A stretch of 64,000 bases of DNA. Origin: Halalkalibaculum roseum (GTDB taxonomy: Bacteria; Bacteroidota; Rhodothermia; Balneolales; Balneolaceae). The notes under the pieces were generated by a model that was not told where the DNA came from, made no database searches, and was given only the letters and a program-made list of their open reading frames with translations. The DNA lies in contig NZ_JAALLT010000001.1 of the NCBI RefSeq assembly GCF_011059145.1, forward strand, positions 947,560 through 1,011,559, given 5' to 3'. Made by a program: the position numbers and the translations under genes. Of this stretch, positions 25,606 through 36,070 are shown piece after piece (position 1 is the first letter of the stretch; each line of letters starts with the position of its first letter).

Positions 25606-26721
25606 CTAGTCTTCCACCTTCCACATTATAATTCCACCGGCTTGTTTACCGGTTTCAACAACAGTAGCCCGATTCAACTCCTCAAGATCAATCACATCCA
25701 CAGAACCGGGTTCTCCGCCTACTCCTTCCATGGAAATAAAGGCATACCGGTTATCGGGTGAGATAGCTACCCCGTGAGATACTCTTCGGCTGTTCTGGAT
25801 GCGGGCCAGTTCCTTGCCCGAATTAAGGTCCCATACACCTGTCGCGCCCTCTCCTTTATAACTTGCAACCAGTAACCGACCATCATGACTTACTTCCAGG
25901 TTATAGGGTGCCTTCCCGGTTTGAAAACGACGTGTCACCTTCCATTCCTTTGTATTCACTTCAACAATAGTATCGGACCCGTTGCAAGCTACATAAACAA
26001 TATTTTCTGTTGGATGCGGATCTGCCCATGTTGGTTTGCAGATAGGCTCAGCATGAACCTCATTCGTCTGCATCCCGGAAGACATCCCCGATGAATGAGT
26101 GTCTTTATCTCCGGCAAGATGTAATCGCTTGGATATTTTTAGGTCTGAGGTATTCACCTGTATAAGTTCATCGGTCATCATGGAAACATGATACTGGTAG
26201 CTTCCGTCACTATTAATGCGTGAGCCGTGCGGCATGATGCCGGTTTCAATATCCGCTACAAGCGTCATCGATTCCGGATCGACAACCGAAACCGTGCTGG
26301 GCTCCATATCCCCATGCAGGTTAAAGTTTACTACATAGAGAAGCCCCGTCTTTTCAGAGATTTCCATACTTGCCGGAAACATGCCAAGTTCGGTTTGTCC
26401 CACAAGTTCATTGGTTTCAGTGTTGTATTTCCAAAGCTTACCATATGGGTTGCCGTGTGCAATGCTCACAAACCAGTAATCACCATCCGGAGATACCGTC
26501 AATCCGTGAGGTCCTTCGTTTTCGGTAGGGTAGACGCCCACTTTAATGGTTTCTTTAATAGTGCCTTGATTTGTTTCTCCGTCATAGCGTATTAGAGAAA
26601 CCTCGTCTTCCGATTCCAAAGCAACATAGAGGTAGTAATTCTGTGCTTGTCCAATATTGTTGCCAATCACAAAAACGGTGGCTGCCAGGAAAAGTATTTT
26701 TGCTGCTTTTGAAAAAATCAT
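25606..26721 (-). CDS. Secreted YncE-like beta-propeller protein
   Basis: 371 aa with a signal peptide (about 1-26, IGQAQ). Repeated blades include VSPDGDYWFVSIAHGN, TGLLYVVNFN, PTENIVYVACNG, VSHDGRLLVASYKG and ISPDNRYAFISMEG. This is the YncE/WD40-like seven-bladed propeller pattern, usually periplasmic. A His/Met-rich insertion (DKDTHSSGMSSGMQTNEVHAE as a region, about 195-215) could bind metal. It lies 69 bases downstream of another propeller gene on the same strand, so the two probably form an operon. No enzymatic motif is seen. Confidence 0.85.
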   Translation of the reverse strand: MIFSKAAKILFLAATVFVIGNNIGQAQNYYLYVALESEDEVSLIRYDGETNQGTIKETIKVGVYPTENEGPHGLTVSPDGDYWFVSIAHGNPYGKLWKYNTETNELVGQTELGMFPASMEISEKTGLLYVVNFNLHGDMEPSTVSVVDPESMTLVADIETGIMPHGSRINSDGSYQYHVSMMTDELIQVNTSDLKISKRLHLAGDKDTHSSGMSSGMQTNEVHAEPICKPTWADPHPTENIVYVACNGSDTIVEVNTKEWKVTRRFQTGKAPYNLEVSHDGRLLVASYKGEGATGVWDLNSGKELARIQNSRRVSHGVAISPDNRYAFISMEGVGGEPGSVDVIDLEELNRATVVETGKQAGGIIMWKVED

Positions 26722-26790
26722 ATTAGGTGGTCGTTCTTAACTTGGTAGATAGAATACTTCCGGAAATTCCGGTATCATTTTATTTTCAAT

Positions 26791-28809
26791 TTAGTTTGTG
26801 CCCCTTGGTTCTTCAACCAGCTTGTAGGCCCAGAGTCCGGAGTTCCAGTCTGACATGAATATATAACCTTTATATGGTTGCGGTCCCCAGGCCATGGGTG
26901 CATTGGGTACTCTTCCTTTATGATGGGTTGGGATATGTTTTGCTATCTCTCTTCCCTGGTCATAAAGATTGCCCATCAACTCACCGGAGATATCGACCAC
27001 TCTGAGTCCGGCATTGTAGTAGGCTACATAAAGCGTATCACCCTTCACCCACATGTTGTGAGTACCCGCTTCGGGAACCTCGTAACGGGCTACTTCTTTT
27101 GGACTGTTCCAGCCGCCCTCAAACTTTACAAAATGTATCCAGCCGGCCGGGATGGTAGGCTCGTTATCGATTCCCAGGCCATTGGGGAAGGCTTCATCCC
27201 CTGCAATTACGTAAAAATCGTCGGTGGATTTGCTCTTGAAAGGGAAGGCCGCATGGTTCCAACCGCTTGGATAGGTGAAGCTGCCTAACTTAACCGGATT
27301 TTTAAAAGAACCGACACCTACGTTGTGCTTCTCCGGGGAATTCGCCATCGGTGTGCTTCCCACATCTACAGCTACAATGCCGTCACTCCAGTTGGAAGAG
27401 TAGGCTATACCGTTTTCTACCCAAACATCATGTATGGAGTGGCCAGGGGTATCAAGTTCAAAACGGCTGACCGTTTCAGGATTTTTGGGATCGTTAATGT
27501 CGATGATATCGTAACGCCTACCGTTGTTGACCGCAAATACATGGTTTTTATAGATGAATGCATTATGCACTCCACCTGTAAGCCCATTATTATATTCCGA
27601 TATAATTTTAACGTCCCGGGGGTTAGTTACATCCAGTATCACAATACCATTTTTACGGTCGGAGGCACCTTCACGGGTGATTACGGCGGTGCGCCCGTCT
27701 TCCGATACCTTTACATCATTTACGGTTCTTGCATCTACTGTCACGGTATCAACGATGGCCATGTTGGATGGATCGGTGACATCCCAGAAGTAGGCTTCTC
27801 CGTTACCTCCCCATGTGCCGGTGATGGCGTAATCGCGTCCGTCAATACCCTCCCACACCCATAGATCGGAAGTATGAACATCGCTGATCAGACCGTGTCC
27901 GACGACCTGCAGCTCTTTCTGTATGTTCCTGTTGTCAACCCGGATTGTTTTCTCAGCAATTGCATTTCCTGCTTTGGCAAAGATGGTAAAAAGACCTGCT
28001 TTATTGGCAACGAAGCGACCGTCATCTTCAATTTGACCTGAAGCTCCTTCACCCAGCTCATCATCTGTCTTTGAAGTGAAAGAATAGGTAAGGGGCATAT
28101 CTTCAATCACTTCACCTGAGGCGGTTTTAGCTACCGCATTAAAATCAACCACGTCACCGGTCCGTATATTTGAAACCTCATTCTCTATGGAAACAGCAGC
28201 CACCGGATTTTCAAGAATCTCAACTTCCCACTGAGTAGAGACTCTTCCCGTTTTTGCGGTGATCGTAGTGGTTCCGGGTCTTAGAGCCTGGAGTCGTCCG
28301 AAAGGATCTATTTTGGCAACCTCAGGATTTGAGCTGCTCAGGGAGACAGAAGCATTTCCCCTCTCAAGGTCCCTGGCATCAGTGACCCGATAGGAAAGGG
28401 GAACGTTAGTATTGGCATAGATGCGTTGAGGTTTATCCACCAAGGTAATCTCTTTGATGGGAGGATAGGCTACCTTGATCTCGATGGTCTTGCTGATGCG
28501 TTCTGATCTTGGTCCAACCGTACGGGCTACCACGCTGAAGGTGCCCGGTTTTAGAGCTTTAACCAACCCTTGAGGTGTAACAGAAAGCGAGCGGCGTGCC
28601 CGTGAATAGAAAATGACTCTATCCTCCAGTTGCTCATCCTTATCGTTAAGAACGGTAGCTTTCAGTTGCAGCTCCTGATCAATTTTCAATTCTATGTTGG
28701 TGGGCTCAATGACAATTTTCTTTCCCGTTCGGGCCTCTTGGCTGTACCCGTTTTCCTGTATAGCACAAATAAATAAAAGTGCAAGCAAGGTAGAGAGGAT
28801 TTTCTTCAT
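26791..28809 (-). CDS. Secreted protein with Ig-like BIG2 repeats and LVIVD propeller
   Basis: 672 aa from the ATG at 28809. That start gives a clean signal peptide (MKKILSTLLALLFICAI); an ATG 10 codons upstream would bury it. Three bacterial Ig-like (BIG2) domains fill about 25-290, each ending in a G-x-x-x-A-L-x-P-G-T-x-x-x-x-A unit (LVKALKPGTFSVVA, RLQALRPGTTTITA). Residues 300-670 are LVIVD-type repeats (YFWDVTDPSNMAIVDTV, IVILDVTNPRDVKI, YDIIDINDPKNPET) forming a beta-propeller. It is a probable cell-surface or periplasmic binding protein, paired with the YncE-like gene downstream. Confidence 0.88.
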   Translation of the reverse strand: MKKILSTLLALLFICAIQENGYSQEARTGKKIVIEPTNIELKIDQELQLKATVLNDKDEQLEDRVIFYSRARRSLSVTPQGLVKALKPGTFSVVARTVGPRSERISKTIEIKVAYPPIKEITLVDKPQRIYANTNVPLSYRVTDARDLERGNASVSLSSSNPEVAKIDPFGRLQALRPGTTTITAKTGRVSTQWEVEILENPVAAVSIENEVSNIRTGDVVDFNAVAKTASGEVIEDMPLTYSFTSKTDDELGEGASGQIEDDGRFVANKAGLFTIFAKAGNAIAEKTIRVDNRNIQKELQVVGHGLISDVHTSDLWVWEGIDGRDYAITGTWGGNGEAYFWDVTDPSNMAIVDTVTVDARTVNDVKVSEDGRTAVITREGASDRKNGIVILDVTNPRDVKIISEYNNGLTGGVHNAFIYKNHVFAVNNGRRYDIIDINDPKNPETVSRFELDTPGHSIHDVWVENGIAYSSNWSDGIVAVDVGSTPMANSPEKHNVGVGSFKNPVKLGSFTYPSGWNHAAFPFKSKSTDDFYVIAGDEAFPNGLGIDNEPTIPAGWIHFVKFEGGWNSPKEVARYEVPEAGTHNMWVKGDTLYVAYYNAGLRVVDISGELMGNLYDQGREIAKHIPTHHKGRVPNAPMAWGPQPYKGYIFMSDWNSGLWAYKLVEEPRGTN

Positions 28810-29317
28810 GTTGGTAACTCTTATATCATTAGATCTCATTGGTAAAAATCGGTTTTGGATGGTGGTTCATATGCATTTGCAAAAACAGTGGTCTGTAACG
28901 TATTCGCAGGAAATATTAAATTACTTCCTTTCAGGAAAGATGTATTTAACTAAAAAAAAGGATAATAGTAATTCCTTTAACGACTTTTAAATATCGGTTA
29001 TAAACCTGAGCTCACCCTCCTAAAATCATGGAATACATTTTGGAGCAAGAGTCACCCGTTTTTGGAATTTATCTACTATGATTAGAAGCTGAAGTCTGTT
29101 TTTCTGCAATGGGAGCTATGGTCAGATCAAGCATGCTGCAGTGTCAAAAATTTCACCGCCGGTATGGTGTTAATTTCAATACAGTTTCCTTACCTTTGAT
29201 ATGCAAAAAATGCGGCGCAAAATGAATGGTTTTTTTGAGAACCATAGGACTACAGATTTTGTTGATGCTTGCTTCATGACCCTAATATACTGTAATAGCT
29301 AAACTCCCACATTTCAA
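28810..29317. other. 508-bp non-coding gap between divergent genes
   Basis: This gap holds the promoters of the minus-strand BIG2/LVIVD gene and of plus-strand gcvP. I see no ORF with family support. A promoter-like TTGTTG (29259-29264), 18 bases, TAATAT (29283-29288) sits just before gcvP. I looked for a glycine riboswitch and found none of its conserved blocks. Confidence 0.5.
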
Positions 29318-32233
29318 ATGAGCATTAATTTCGATAAAGAACGTTTTCTTCACCGCCATATCGGTTCAAATCCCGAGCAGATTGAAGAGATGTTACAAAC
29401 GGTAAACGCTTCCTCTCTTGAGCAGCTAATTGATGAAACGGTACCTAAGGGTATACGACTTGAAGAGTCTCTGGATCTTGATGAACCCATGAGCGAATAT
29501 CGTTTTCTCGAAGAGTTCAGAAAAGTTGCAAACCGGAATGAAATCTACCGGTCATTCATCGGCATGGGCTACTATGATACACTAACGCCCAACGTAATTA
29601 AGCGAAATATCCTGGAAAATCCGGGCTGGTATACGGCCTATACGCCTTACCAGGCAGAAATCGCGCAGGGAAGATTGGAAGCACTCATTAATTTTCAAAC
29701 CATGGTTTCTGATCTGACCGGAATGGAGCTGGCCAATGCTTCTTTGCTGGATGAAGGTACGGCTGCTGCCGAAGCCATGAGCATGTTTTATTCCTCAAAA
29801 AAGGGTGCGAAAAGAAAAAAGGCTGACAAATTTTTCGTATCCGAATTATGCCACCCTCAAACCATTGATGTGGTTAAAGGCAGAGCAAAACCTCTGGGCA
29901 TTAAAATTGTAGTCGGTGATCACAATGAATTGGATGTTACCGATCCTGAGCTATTCGGCATACTACTGCAATATCCGGGCACGAACGGTTCTGTTGAAGA
30001 TTATGAGGGATTGATCGCAGCCGCGCATGAGCACGGAAACCAGGTGGTGGTTGCCGCTGACCTGTTAAGTCTAACCATTCTCACACCTCCGGGAGAGATG
30101 GGTGCGGATGCCGTCGTAGGCTCTTCGCAGCGTTTTGGTGTTCCCATGGGTTATGGAGGACCCCATGCAGCATTCTTTGCAACCGGCGATAATTATAAAC
30201 GCAAGATACCCGGACGAATAATAGGTGTTACCCAGGATGAAGAGGGGAATCCGGTATATCGCATGGCGCTTCAAACCCGCGAACAGCACATACGGCGTGA
30301 AAAGGCGACATCCAACATTTGTACTGCCCAGGTGCTTCTGGCAGTGATCGCAGGTATGTATGCAGTCTATCACGGTCCTGCAGGATTGCGCAGAATTGCC
30401 GAACGCATTCACGGATTAACCCGAATTGTGAAAATGGGTCTTGAGGAGCTGGGTTTCGAAATTCAGAACGACACTTTTTTCGATACCCTTACCATTGTAG
30501 TTGATAGTGACGAGGTCAGGGAGACTATCCGTGGTCTGGCTCTTGAGAAGGAGATGAATTTCCGCTATTTCAATGACAAACAAATAGGTATTTCGCTGGA
30601 TGAAGTAAAAGACCTCACTGATGTACAAGAGGTGCTGGATATTTTTGCCGAGATCAAAGGCAAGAATATGGACGGCTATGCCCGGAACCGGCAGGAGGGA
30701 CTAGAACTCGAATTCCCGGAAGAGTTGACTAGAGAGTCCTCCTATATGGAGCATCCGGTATTCAATCTCTATCACTCCGAACATGAAATGCTCCGTTATC
30801 TGAAAAAATTGGAGAATAAAGATCTATCTCTGGTGCACTCCATGATTTCGCTGGGATCCTGCACCATGAAGCTTAACGCAACTTCAGAGATGATACCGCT
30901 CACATGGCCTGAGTTCGGTCAGATCCATCCCTTTGCACCGAAAAACCAGGCGAAAGGATATCATGAGTTATTCCGGGAACTGGAGCGTCAGCTGGAAGAA
31001 ATTACCGGTTTCTCTGCGGTATCCCTGCAACCCAATTCCGGAGCGCAGGGTGAATATGCCGGTCTCATGACGATTCGGGCTTACCATGAACATCACGGAG
31101 AAGGCCATCGCAACGTAACGATAGTACCGGATTCAGCCCACGGAACCAATCCTGCCAGTGCAGTAATGGCAGGCATGGAAGTGGTGGTTACCAAATGTGA
31201 CGAAAACGGAAACGTTGATCTAGACGACTTGCGAGAAAAAGCCGAAGAGAACAAGGATCGTCTGGCGGCACTGATGGTCACCTATCCCTCAACCCACGGG
31301 GTTTTTGAAGAGGATATCAAGGAGATCTGTGAGCTCATCCACAACTATGGTGGGTTGGTATATATGGATGGAGCCAATATGAATGCCCAGGTCGGGATTA
31401 CCAGTCCCGGGGAAATAGGAACTGATGTCTGCCATCTAAACTTGCACAAGACATTCTGTATTCCACATGGGGGCGGTGGCCCGGGCGTGGGACCCATTGG
31501 TGTGAATGACAAACTGAAGCCATTTCTTCCCGGCAACGCACTAATTGATACCGGTGGCTCGGAGGCGATTAATGGAATCTCCGCAGCCCCCTGGGGAAGT
31601 GCCAGTATACTTGCCATATCCTATGCCTACATAAAGATGATGGGCGCTTATGGGCTTACAAAAGCAACTGAGATGGCTATATTGAATGCCAATTATTTAA
31701 AAGATCGCCTTAAGGATCACTATCCTATCCTTTATACAGGGAAGAACGGGCGTACCGCACACGAGTTTATAATTGATCTGCGACCGTTCCGGCAGTCGGC
31801 TGATGTGGAAGCGGTGGATGTAGCTAAACGTCTTATGGATTACGGTTTCCACGCTCCGACGATGTCGTGGCCTGTGCCGGGTACCATTATGGTCGAGCCC
31901 ACCGAGAGTGAGTCGAAGCAGGAGCTGGATCGATTCTGTGAAGCCATGATTTCTATTCGTGAAGAGATCAACGAAGTGGAGCAGGGGAAAGCCGATCGTG
32001 AAAATAATGTGCTGAAGCATGCCCCGCACACCCAGCGAATGATCACTTCTGATGAATGGGATCGTCCTTACTCACGTGAGAAGGCGATCTTTCCGCTCGA
32101 TTATATTCGGTTCAACAAGTTCTGGCCGAGTGTCAGCCGGGTGGATGACGCCTATGGAGATCGTAATCTGATGTGTAGCTGCGTACCGCTTGATGCCTAC
32201 GCCGAAGGCCAGGAACCTGCTGCCGTAGATTAA
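29318..32233 (+). CDS. gcvP: Glycine dehydrogenase (decarboxylating), P-protein of glycine cleavage system
   Basis: 971 aa, full length for the fused homodimeric P-protein. It decarboxylates glycine with pyridoxal phosphate and passes the aminomethyl group to lipoyl-H-protein. The start [17 protein letters not shown] is typical. The second half carries [23 protein letters not shown] and the cofactor lysine K711 in [18 protein letters not shown]. The gcvT and gcvH genes are not adjacent, so the system is split. An inverted pair of small repeats lies just past the stop. Confidence 0.97.
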   Translation: MSINFDKERFLHRHIGSNPEQIEEMLQTVNASSLEQLIDETVPKGIRLEESLDLDEPMSEYRFLEEFRKVANRNEIYRSFIGMGYYDTLTPNVIKRNILENPGWYTAYTPYQAEIAQGRLEALINFQTMVSDLTGMELANASLLDEGTAAAEAMSMFYSSKKGAKRKKADKFFVSELCHPQTIDVVKGRAKPLGIKIVVGDHNELDVTDPELFGILLQYPGTNGSVEDYEGLIAAAHEHGNQVVVAADLLSLTILTPPGEMGADAVVGSSQRFGVPMGYGGPHAAFFATGDNYKRKIPGRIIGVTQDEEGNPVYRMALQTREQHIRREKATSNICTAQVLLAVIAGMYAVYHGPAGLRRIAERIHGLTRIVKMGLEELGFEIQNDTFFDTLTIVVDSDEVRETIRGLALEKEMNFRYFNDKQIGISLDEVKDLTDVQEVLDIFAEIKGKNMDGYARNRQEGLELEFPEELTRESSYMEHPVFNLYHSEHEMLRYLKKLENKDLSLVHSMISLGSCTMKLNATSEMIPLTWPEFGQIHPFAPKNQAKGYHELFRELERQLEEITGFSAVSLQPNSGAQGEYAGLMTIRAYHEHHGEGHRNVTIVPDSAHGTNPASAVMAGMEVVVTKCDENGNVDLDDLREKAEENKDRLAALMVTYPSTHGVFEEDIKEICELIHNYGGLVYMDGANMNAQVGITSPGEIGTDVCHLNLHKTFCIPHGGGGPGVGPIGVNDKLKPFLPGNALIDTGGSEAINGISAAPWGSASILAISYAYIKMMGAYGLTKATEMAILNANYLKDRLKDHYPILYTGKNGRTAHEFIIDLRPFRQSADVEAVDVAKRLMDYGFHAPTMSWPVPGTIMVEPTESESKQELDRFCEAMISIREEINEVEQGKADRENNVLKHAPHTQRMITSDEWDRPYSREKAIFPLDYIRFNKFWPSVSRVDDAYGDRNLMCSCVPLDAYAEGQEPAAVD

Positions 32234-32236
32234 TAT

Positions 32237-32325
32237 TTAGCCGCGGATTTACACGGATATTGGTTGTATTTAGCTTAACTGATGATCTTTTATCCTTTAA
32301 AATTCGTGTAGATCTGCGGCCAAAA
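32237..32325. repeat. Head-to-head pair of CCGTG/CGCGGC repeats
   Basis: Bases 32237-32260 are a reverse copy (TTAGCCGCGGATTTACACGG) and 32299-32325 a forward copy (AAAATTCGTGTAGATCTGCG) of the motif also seen at 71-100 and 2582-2610. Together they form a large imperfect hairpin in the gap between convergent gcvP and the OsmC gene. It may act as a 3'-end stabiliser or terminator, like REP/BIME elements. Confidence 0.65.
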
Positions 32326-32781
32326 TTACGTGTGTTCTATACTGCCCATTATTTTAATGTCACCAAGGAGGGTTCGGTTAACCGGACATTTGTTGGCAAT
32401 TTCCAGCAAGCGGTCAACCTGCTTTTGTGTTAAATCGCCTTTCACTACCAGATCTTTTTCGATTACATCGATTTTACTCTTCTCATCATCACAATTCTTA
32501 CAGTCCTCGTCGTGACGCTTATTGTGTCTTAATTCAACAAAAATATCCTCCAGCGGCCACTCTTTTCGACGGGCATACATCTTCACAGTCATAACGGTGC
32601 ATGATCCCAGTGCCATCAACAGGTAATCATAGGGATCCGGGCCTTCATCCTTGCCGCCTTCAACTCTTTCGGGTTCATCCGCTACAAGCTCATGCTTGCC
32701 GGCAGTGAGGGTAGTGGTATAGATTTCGTCTTTGGGAAGATGTACGTGTACTATCTTCTTTTTATCACTATCAGTGGCCAT
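32326..32781 (-). CDS. OsmC/Ohr-family thiol-dependent peroxidase-like protein
   Basis: 151 aa from the ATG at 32781. The upstream in-frame ATG at 32844 would lie inside the preceding gene, so 32781, four bases after that gene's stop, is preferred. OsmC fold with the two redox cysteines in family positions: GSCTVMTVKMYA and NKCPVNRTL. An extra C-x-x-C (DCKNC) lies between. Such proteins reduce organic hydroperoxides using dithiols. It is co-transcribed with the VOC gene, and possibly both serve in detoxification. Confidence 0.9.
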   Translation of the reverse strand: MATDSDKKKIVHVHLPKDEIYTTTLTAGKHELVADEPERVEGGKDEGPDPYDYLLMALGSCTVMTVKMYARRKEWPLEDIFVELRHNKRHDEDCKNCDDEKSKIDVIEKDLVVKGDLTQKQVDRLLEIANKCPVNRTLLGDIKIMGSIEHT

Positions 32782-32785
32782 AAAA

Positions 32786-33202
32786 CTATGCTTTGTCTTG
32801 TTCCTGAGGTTCTGCGAAAGTAAGTATATAGCCGTTGAGATCACGAAGAGTGAATTCTTTCATACCGTAAAAAGTGGTGTGCGGCTCCTTAATGAATTCG
32901 ATATCCTTATGCTGGTTAACGGCATTGTACAAATCATCAATGCCTTCAATTTCAATAAACAGTGTCAGGGAACCACCCATCGTTGACCCTCTGAGTTCGG
33001 GTACCTCTTCAAGAAAATTGCCTTCTTCGTGCAGCATGAGCTCAACAGTATCGCGTGTGATCATGGCCCACTGTAAGTTACCGTCATCGCGCGGTACTGA
33101 CATTTCAAGTTTGAAGCCGAGAATTTCCTTGTAGTAGCTGACGGTTTTATCAACATCCTTAACCATCAGATTTGCAGTAATGGATTTAAATGTAGTTGCC
33201 AT
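32786..33202 (-). CDS. VOC/glyoxalase-superfamily protein
   Basis: 138 aa, one vicinal-oxygen-chelate domain made of two beta-alpha-beta-beta-beta units. The first unit reads ITANLMVKDVDKTVSYYKEI and LGFKLEM. The second ends TTFYGMKEFTLRDLNGYILTF, the usual metal-Glu/DP-x-G-N region, here with D-L-N-G-Y. Members isomerise, dioxygenate or bind antibiotics; substrate unknown. The OsmC gene follows after 4 bases. Confidence 0.87.
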   Translation of the reverse strand: MATTFKSITANLMVKDVDKTVSYYKEILGFKLEMSVPRDDGNLQWAMITRDTVELMLHEEGNFLEEVPELRGSTMGGSLTLFIEIEGIDDLYNAVNQHKDIEFIKEPHTTFYGMKEFTLRDLNGYILTFAEPQEQDKA

Positions 33203-33296
33203 GATTATTCTGTTTTAAATTTATGATACCATCTTTTTTAGCACACCTAACTGAAAATAGCTCCATACTTAAAATGCATGGTTCGTTTAAACACCA

Positions 33297-33809
33297 TTAA
33301 GCAATGTGATATTTATCTCTGAGTACATCCAGATGATGCCTCTCATGTCCTGCGATAATGTATGCGAGTGATCGAACCGAGAATGTAGCATCGTTTGCAA
33401 TTCCTTTCCTGGACAAGATCTCCTCGGAGAAACTGTCGAATAAAACAATGGTGGCATTTCTTAGCGAAAAGTACTCATCTCCAATACTCTGAGTGCTGCG
33501 GTCTGTAAAGTTGCCCTCATCCACATAAGCATCCTGATCAAAACCGGGCAGGGCTTTGGTTTCATTTCTGGCGAAGCATAATCCGCGATAGGCAAAAATA
33601 CGTTCTGAATCTATCAGATGTCCGATCACTTCTTTCACAGTCCATTTACCCTCTGCATAGCGATATCCGGCCTGCTTGGCTGTGAGGGAATTAATCAGGG
33701 TGTAGGTCTCATGCATCTGGTCTTTGAGGATCTCAAGAATATCTCCCTGATCTACCTGTTCAATGTATCCTTGATAAAACTGCTCGTACTCATCCGGTTC
33801 AGGTCGCAT
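33297..33809 (-). CDS. DinB-family protein (DinB_2 four-helix bundle)
   Basis: 170 aa from the ATG at 33809 (MRPEPDEYEQFYQGYIEQ); the longer frame from 33887 adds a non-homologous leader. The helical bundle has the family's metal-binding histidines: VIGHLIDSE and the C-terminal GHERHHLDVLR. DinB-like proteins are thiol transferases or bacillithiol-dependent enzymes, though many are uncharacterised. W-T-V-K-E-V-I-G-H-L-I-D-S-E-R is the typical core motif. Monocistronic. Confidence 0.87.
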   Translation of the reverse strand: MRPEPDEYEQFYQGYIEQVDQGDILEILKDQMHETYTLINSLTAKQAGYRYAEGKWTVKEVIGHLIDSERIFAYRGLCFARNETKALPGFDQDAYVDEGNFTDRSTQSIGDEYFSLRNATIVLFDSFSEEILSRKGIANDATFSVRSLAYIIAGHERHHLDVLRDKYHIA

Positions 33810-33904
33810 AGTGATTGCCGGGTATGTGATTGAAAAATAGTAGCTTGAGTTAGCATAGTACTTAAAAAAAGTGATTAATACACTCATTTAGGCCCATAAA
33901 AAAA

Positions 33905-33929
33905 GCCGATCTTAGATTTTAAGATCGGC
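33905..33929 (-). terminator. Rho-independent terminator of the M16 peptidase operon
   Basis: GCCGATCTTA (33905-33914) pairs with TAAGATCGGC (33920-33929). Read on the minus strand the hairpin is followed by a T-run (complement of the A-run ending at 33904). It lies 26 bases past the stop of the second M16 gene. Confidence 0.9.
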
Positions 33930-33954
33930 CTTTCTATTAAGTTTGTACCGGCTG

Positions 33955-36033
33955 TTACTGATTTACCTTGTGTTCCTTGTATGTAGTTTCGCTGGCTTTT
34001 TGATCGCCGCTAAAGGAAATTTGTGTGTAGGCATAGGCAACGCCGTCGACTGTTTTCCAATCAGAGTACCGCTCCTCAATCTGTACCTGCTCTCCTTGCT
34101 GGGGATTGAACTGTTGGTAGCGCATGAGACGCGGGTAGCCTGTCTCTTCATCAACAAGGAAAAGAATATCCTTGTCGTCGACATTCACGCTGAGCTTGGC
34201 GTATGTTTTATCCTCGAACTCTTCCGTACCCGTATACTGAGGATTAATATCGTTCTCAGCCATGGCAATAGCCAGGTAACTGCGGTTTAGGGTTTCTTTA
34301 AGATTTTGATTCATTTGTGGAGGCAGTGGTCTCTCCTGTCCCCCCATACTCATTTTTCCTTGTCCATCAGCATAGGTTATTTTCATGGTTCCGCCCGGTG
34401 TTTGAACGGTTTGTTCAACTGCATCTGGATAATCAATGGTTGAAGTTGTTTGTAAGCTCATTTGGCCTCCGGGCAGCTGTTCTCCGAATTGGACGACTTC
34501 ACCCTCCAGCGTAATTGAATTCAATTCAGTGCCAGGGCTTACAAGAGCTTCAGACATCTTATCTAGCAGAGTTGCTCCTTTTTCAGCATCTCCTTCCACC
34601 ACTTTTTGCTCGCTGCCCGGCTGGGGAATGGAGATATCGATTTCATTCACTTCACCATATTTTTGCAGCTGGTCACCGATCTCATCTTTATTACCCACAA
34701 CAAGAATTTCCATCTGGTCGGGATTCAGATACTCTCGAGCCACTCGTTGCACATCTTCGATGGTCGTAGCTTTAACGCCCTCGACATATTCATCAAAGGC
34801 ATTCTCAGAGAGGCCGCGATAGTCATATGACATGCGCTGATTTAATACCTTCTCGAAGCTGTCATAACGAAATACCAGAGAGTTTAAGAATTGATCCTTG
34901 GTATCCTGTAGCTCTTCCTGTGTGATAGGCTCATTTTGCAGACGCTCAATCTCTCCAATAATGGCATCGATTGCTTCGGCAGTTGTAGCACTTTTGGTCA
35001 TCACGCCGGCATAGAAGGTTCCTGGATAAAAGGTGTTCATTCCATACTGCCCGAAGACACTATAGGCCAGACCCATATCGGTTCGGACCACCTGGAAAAG
35101 TCGGCCGGAAAACCCGCCGCTGAGCACCTGGTTCATAACCTGGAGCTCTGCATAATCAGGGTTGTCGCGCATACCTCCAAGGTGTCCCAGAAGCACGAAG
35201 CTCTGGTTGACATCCGATTTATTGATGAAGTTGATGGTACTAGTGTACTCATAGTCAACTTCCGGGAACTCAAGTTCAGTGCCGGCTCCCGAAGGTATAC
35301 TTGCGAAAGCTTCCTGCAGCTTGGATTTCATAGCATCGGAGTCGAAGTCGCCGACAAGTCCGATGGACATGTTTTGTCCCACAAAGTGCTCTTTGTGAAA
35401 ATTGACCAAATCTTCCCGGCTGATATTATTAACGGTTTCGTATTCCGTATTGCGTGCGTATACAGAATTTTCGCCGTAGATCAGTTGATCAAAAACACGG
35501 TATCCGATCTGCTGGGCATTGTCATTTCTACGGGAGATGCCGCTCTTGGTTTGGGTTTTTGCCAGCTCAATTTTGTCTTCCGGAAAGGCCGGATTGGTAA
35601 GCAGATCTATGAAAACCGGCAGCAGCTCGTCAAAGTCCTCTTTCAGAACGTTCATGCCTGCACCACCGGAAGTAAATCCGATACCGGTCTCCATGCTCGC
35701 CGCTTTATTTTCGAGCAGGGCATTCAGGGAATCGGAGGGATAATTTTCCGATCCTCCGGAGCGCATAACGGTACCGGTAATTGAGGACAGTCCCGTCTTC
35801 TCATTTGGCACCAGCACGCCGCCGGTGCGAACCATTACGCTGACATCTATTAGCGGAAGCTCCCGGTCTTCAACCAGAAAGAATTTAATGCCGTTGTCGA
35901 GGGTAAAGATCTCTACATCCGGCTGGTTAAATTGGTTGAGTTCGGGGAATTTCAACTGGTCGTAGCGTTTCTGCGCCTGCGTAATCGAGGCAACAAAAAG
36001 CACGAGCATGCATATCAGGCTGAATCGTTTCAT
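33955..36033 (-). CDS. M16-family peptidase subunit lacking the zinc site
   Basis: 692 aa from the ATG at 36033, which gives a signal peptide (MKRFSLICMLVLFVASITQA). Two M16 homology halves follow (GIKFFLVEDRELPLIDVSVM near residue 40; NMSIGLVGDFDSDAMKSKLQ; DNPDYAELQVMNQVLSGGFSGRLFQVVR). The zinc motif H-x-x-E-H is replaced (SSITGTVMRSGG), so this is the non-catalytic partner. It has a ~200-residue C-terminal extension beyond the usual length. Located 37 bases after the HIFEH-bearing gene, it probably forms a heterodimer in the periplasm. Confidence 0.92.
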   Translation of the reverse strand: MKRFSLICMLVLFVASITQAQKRYDQLKFPELNQFNQPDVEIFTLDNGIKFFLVEDRELPLIDVSVMVRTGGVLVPNEKTGLSSITGTVMRSGGSENYPSDSLNALLENKAASMETGIGFTSGGAGMNVLKEDFDELLPVFIDLLTNPAFPEDKIELAKTQTKSGISRRNDNAQQIGYRVFDQLIYGENSVYARNTEYETVNNISREDLVNFHKEHFVGQNMSIGLVGDFDSDAMKSKLQEAFASIPSGAGTELEFPEVDYEYTSTINFINKSDVNQSFVLLGHLGGMRDNPDYAELQVMNQVLSGGFSGRLFQVVRTDMGLAYSVFGQYGMNTFYPGTFYAGVMTKSATTAEAIDAIIGEIERLQNEPITQEELQDTKDQFLNSLVFRYDSFEKVLNQRMSYDYRGLSENAFDEYVEGVKATTIEDVQRVAREYLNPDQMEILVVGNKDEIGDQLQKYGEVNEIDISIPQPGSEQKVVEGDAEKGATLLDKMSEALVSPGTELNSITLEGEVVQFGEQLPGGQMSLQTTSTIDYPDAVEQTVQTPGGTMKITYADGQGKMSMGGQERPLPPQMNQNLKETLNRSYLAIAMAENDINPQYTGTEEFEDKTYAKLSVNVDDKDILFLVDEETGYPRLMRYQQFNPQQGEQVQIEERYSDWKTVDGVAYAYTQISFSGDQKASETTYKEHKVNQ

Positions 36034-36070
36034 GATATTGGTTCCTGTAGACTTGTGATTGAAAGTTTTC

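Noticed and set aside
28810-29317. Glycine riboswitch before gcvP
   Set aside because: None of the conserved aptamer blocks or a following expression platform is present.
34936-35784. Long open frame of 282 codons on the plus strand
   Set aside because: It lies wholly antisense to the M16 subunit gene, which has signal peptide and family motifs. The frame shows no family pattern, and open antisense frames recur through the window.
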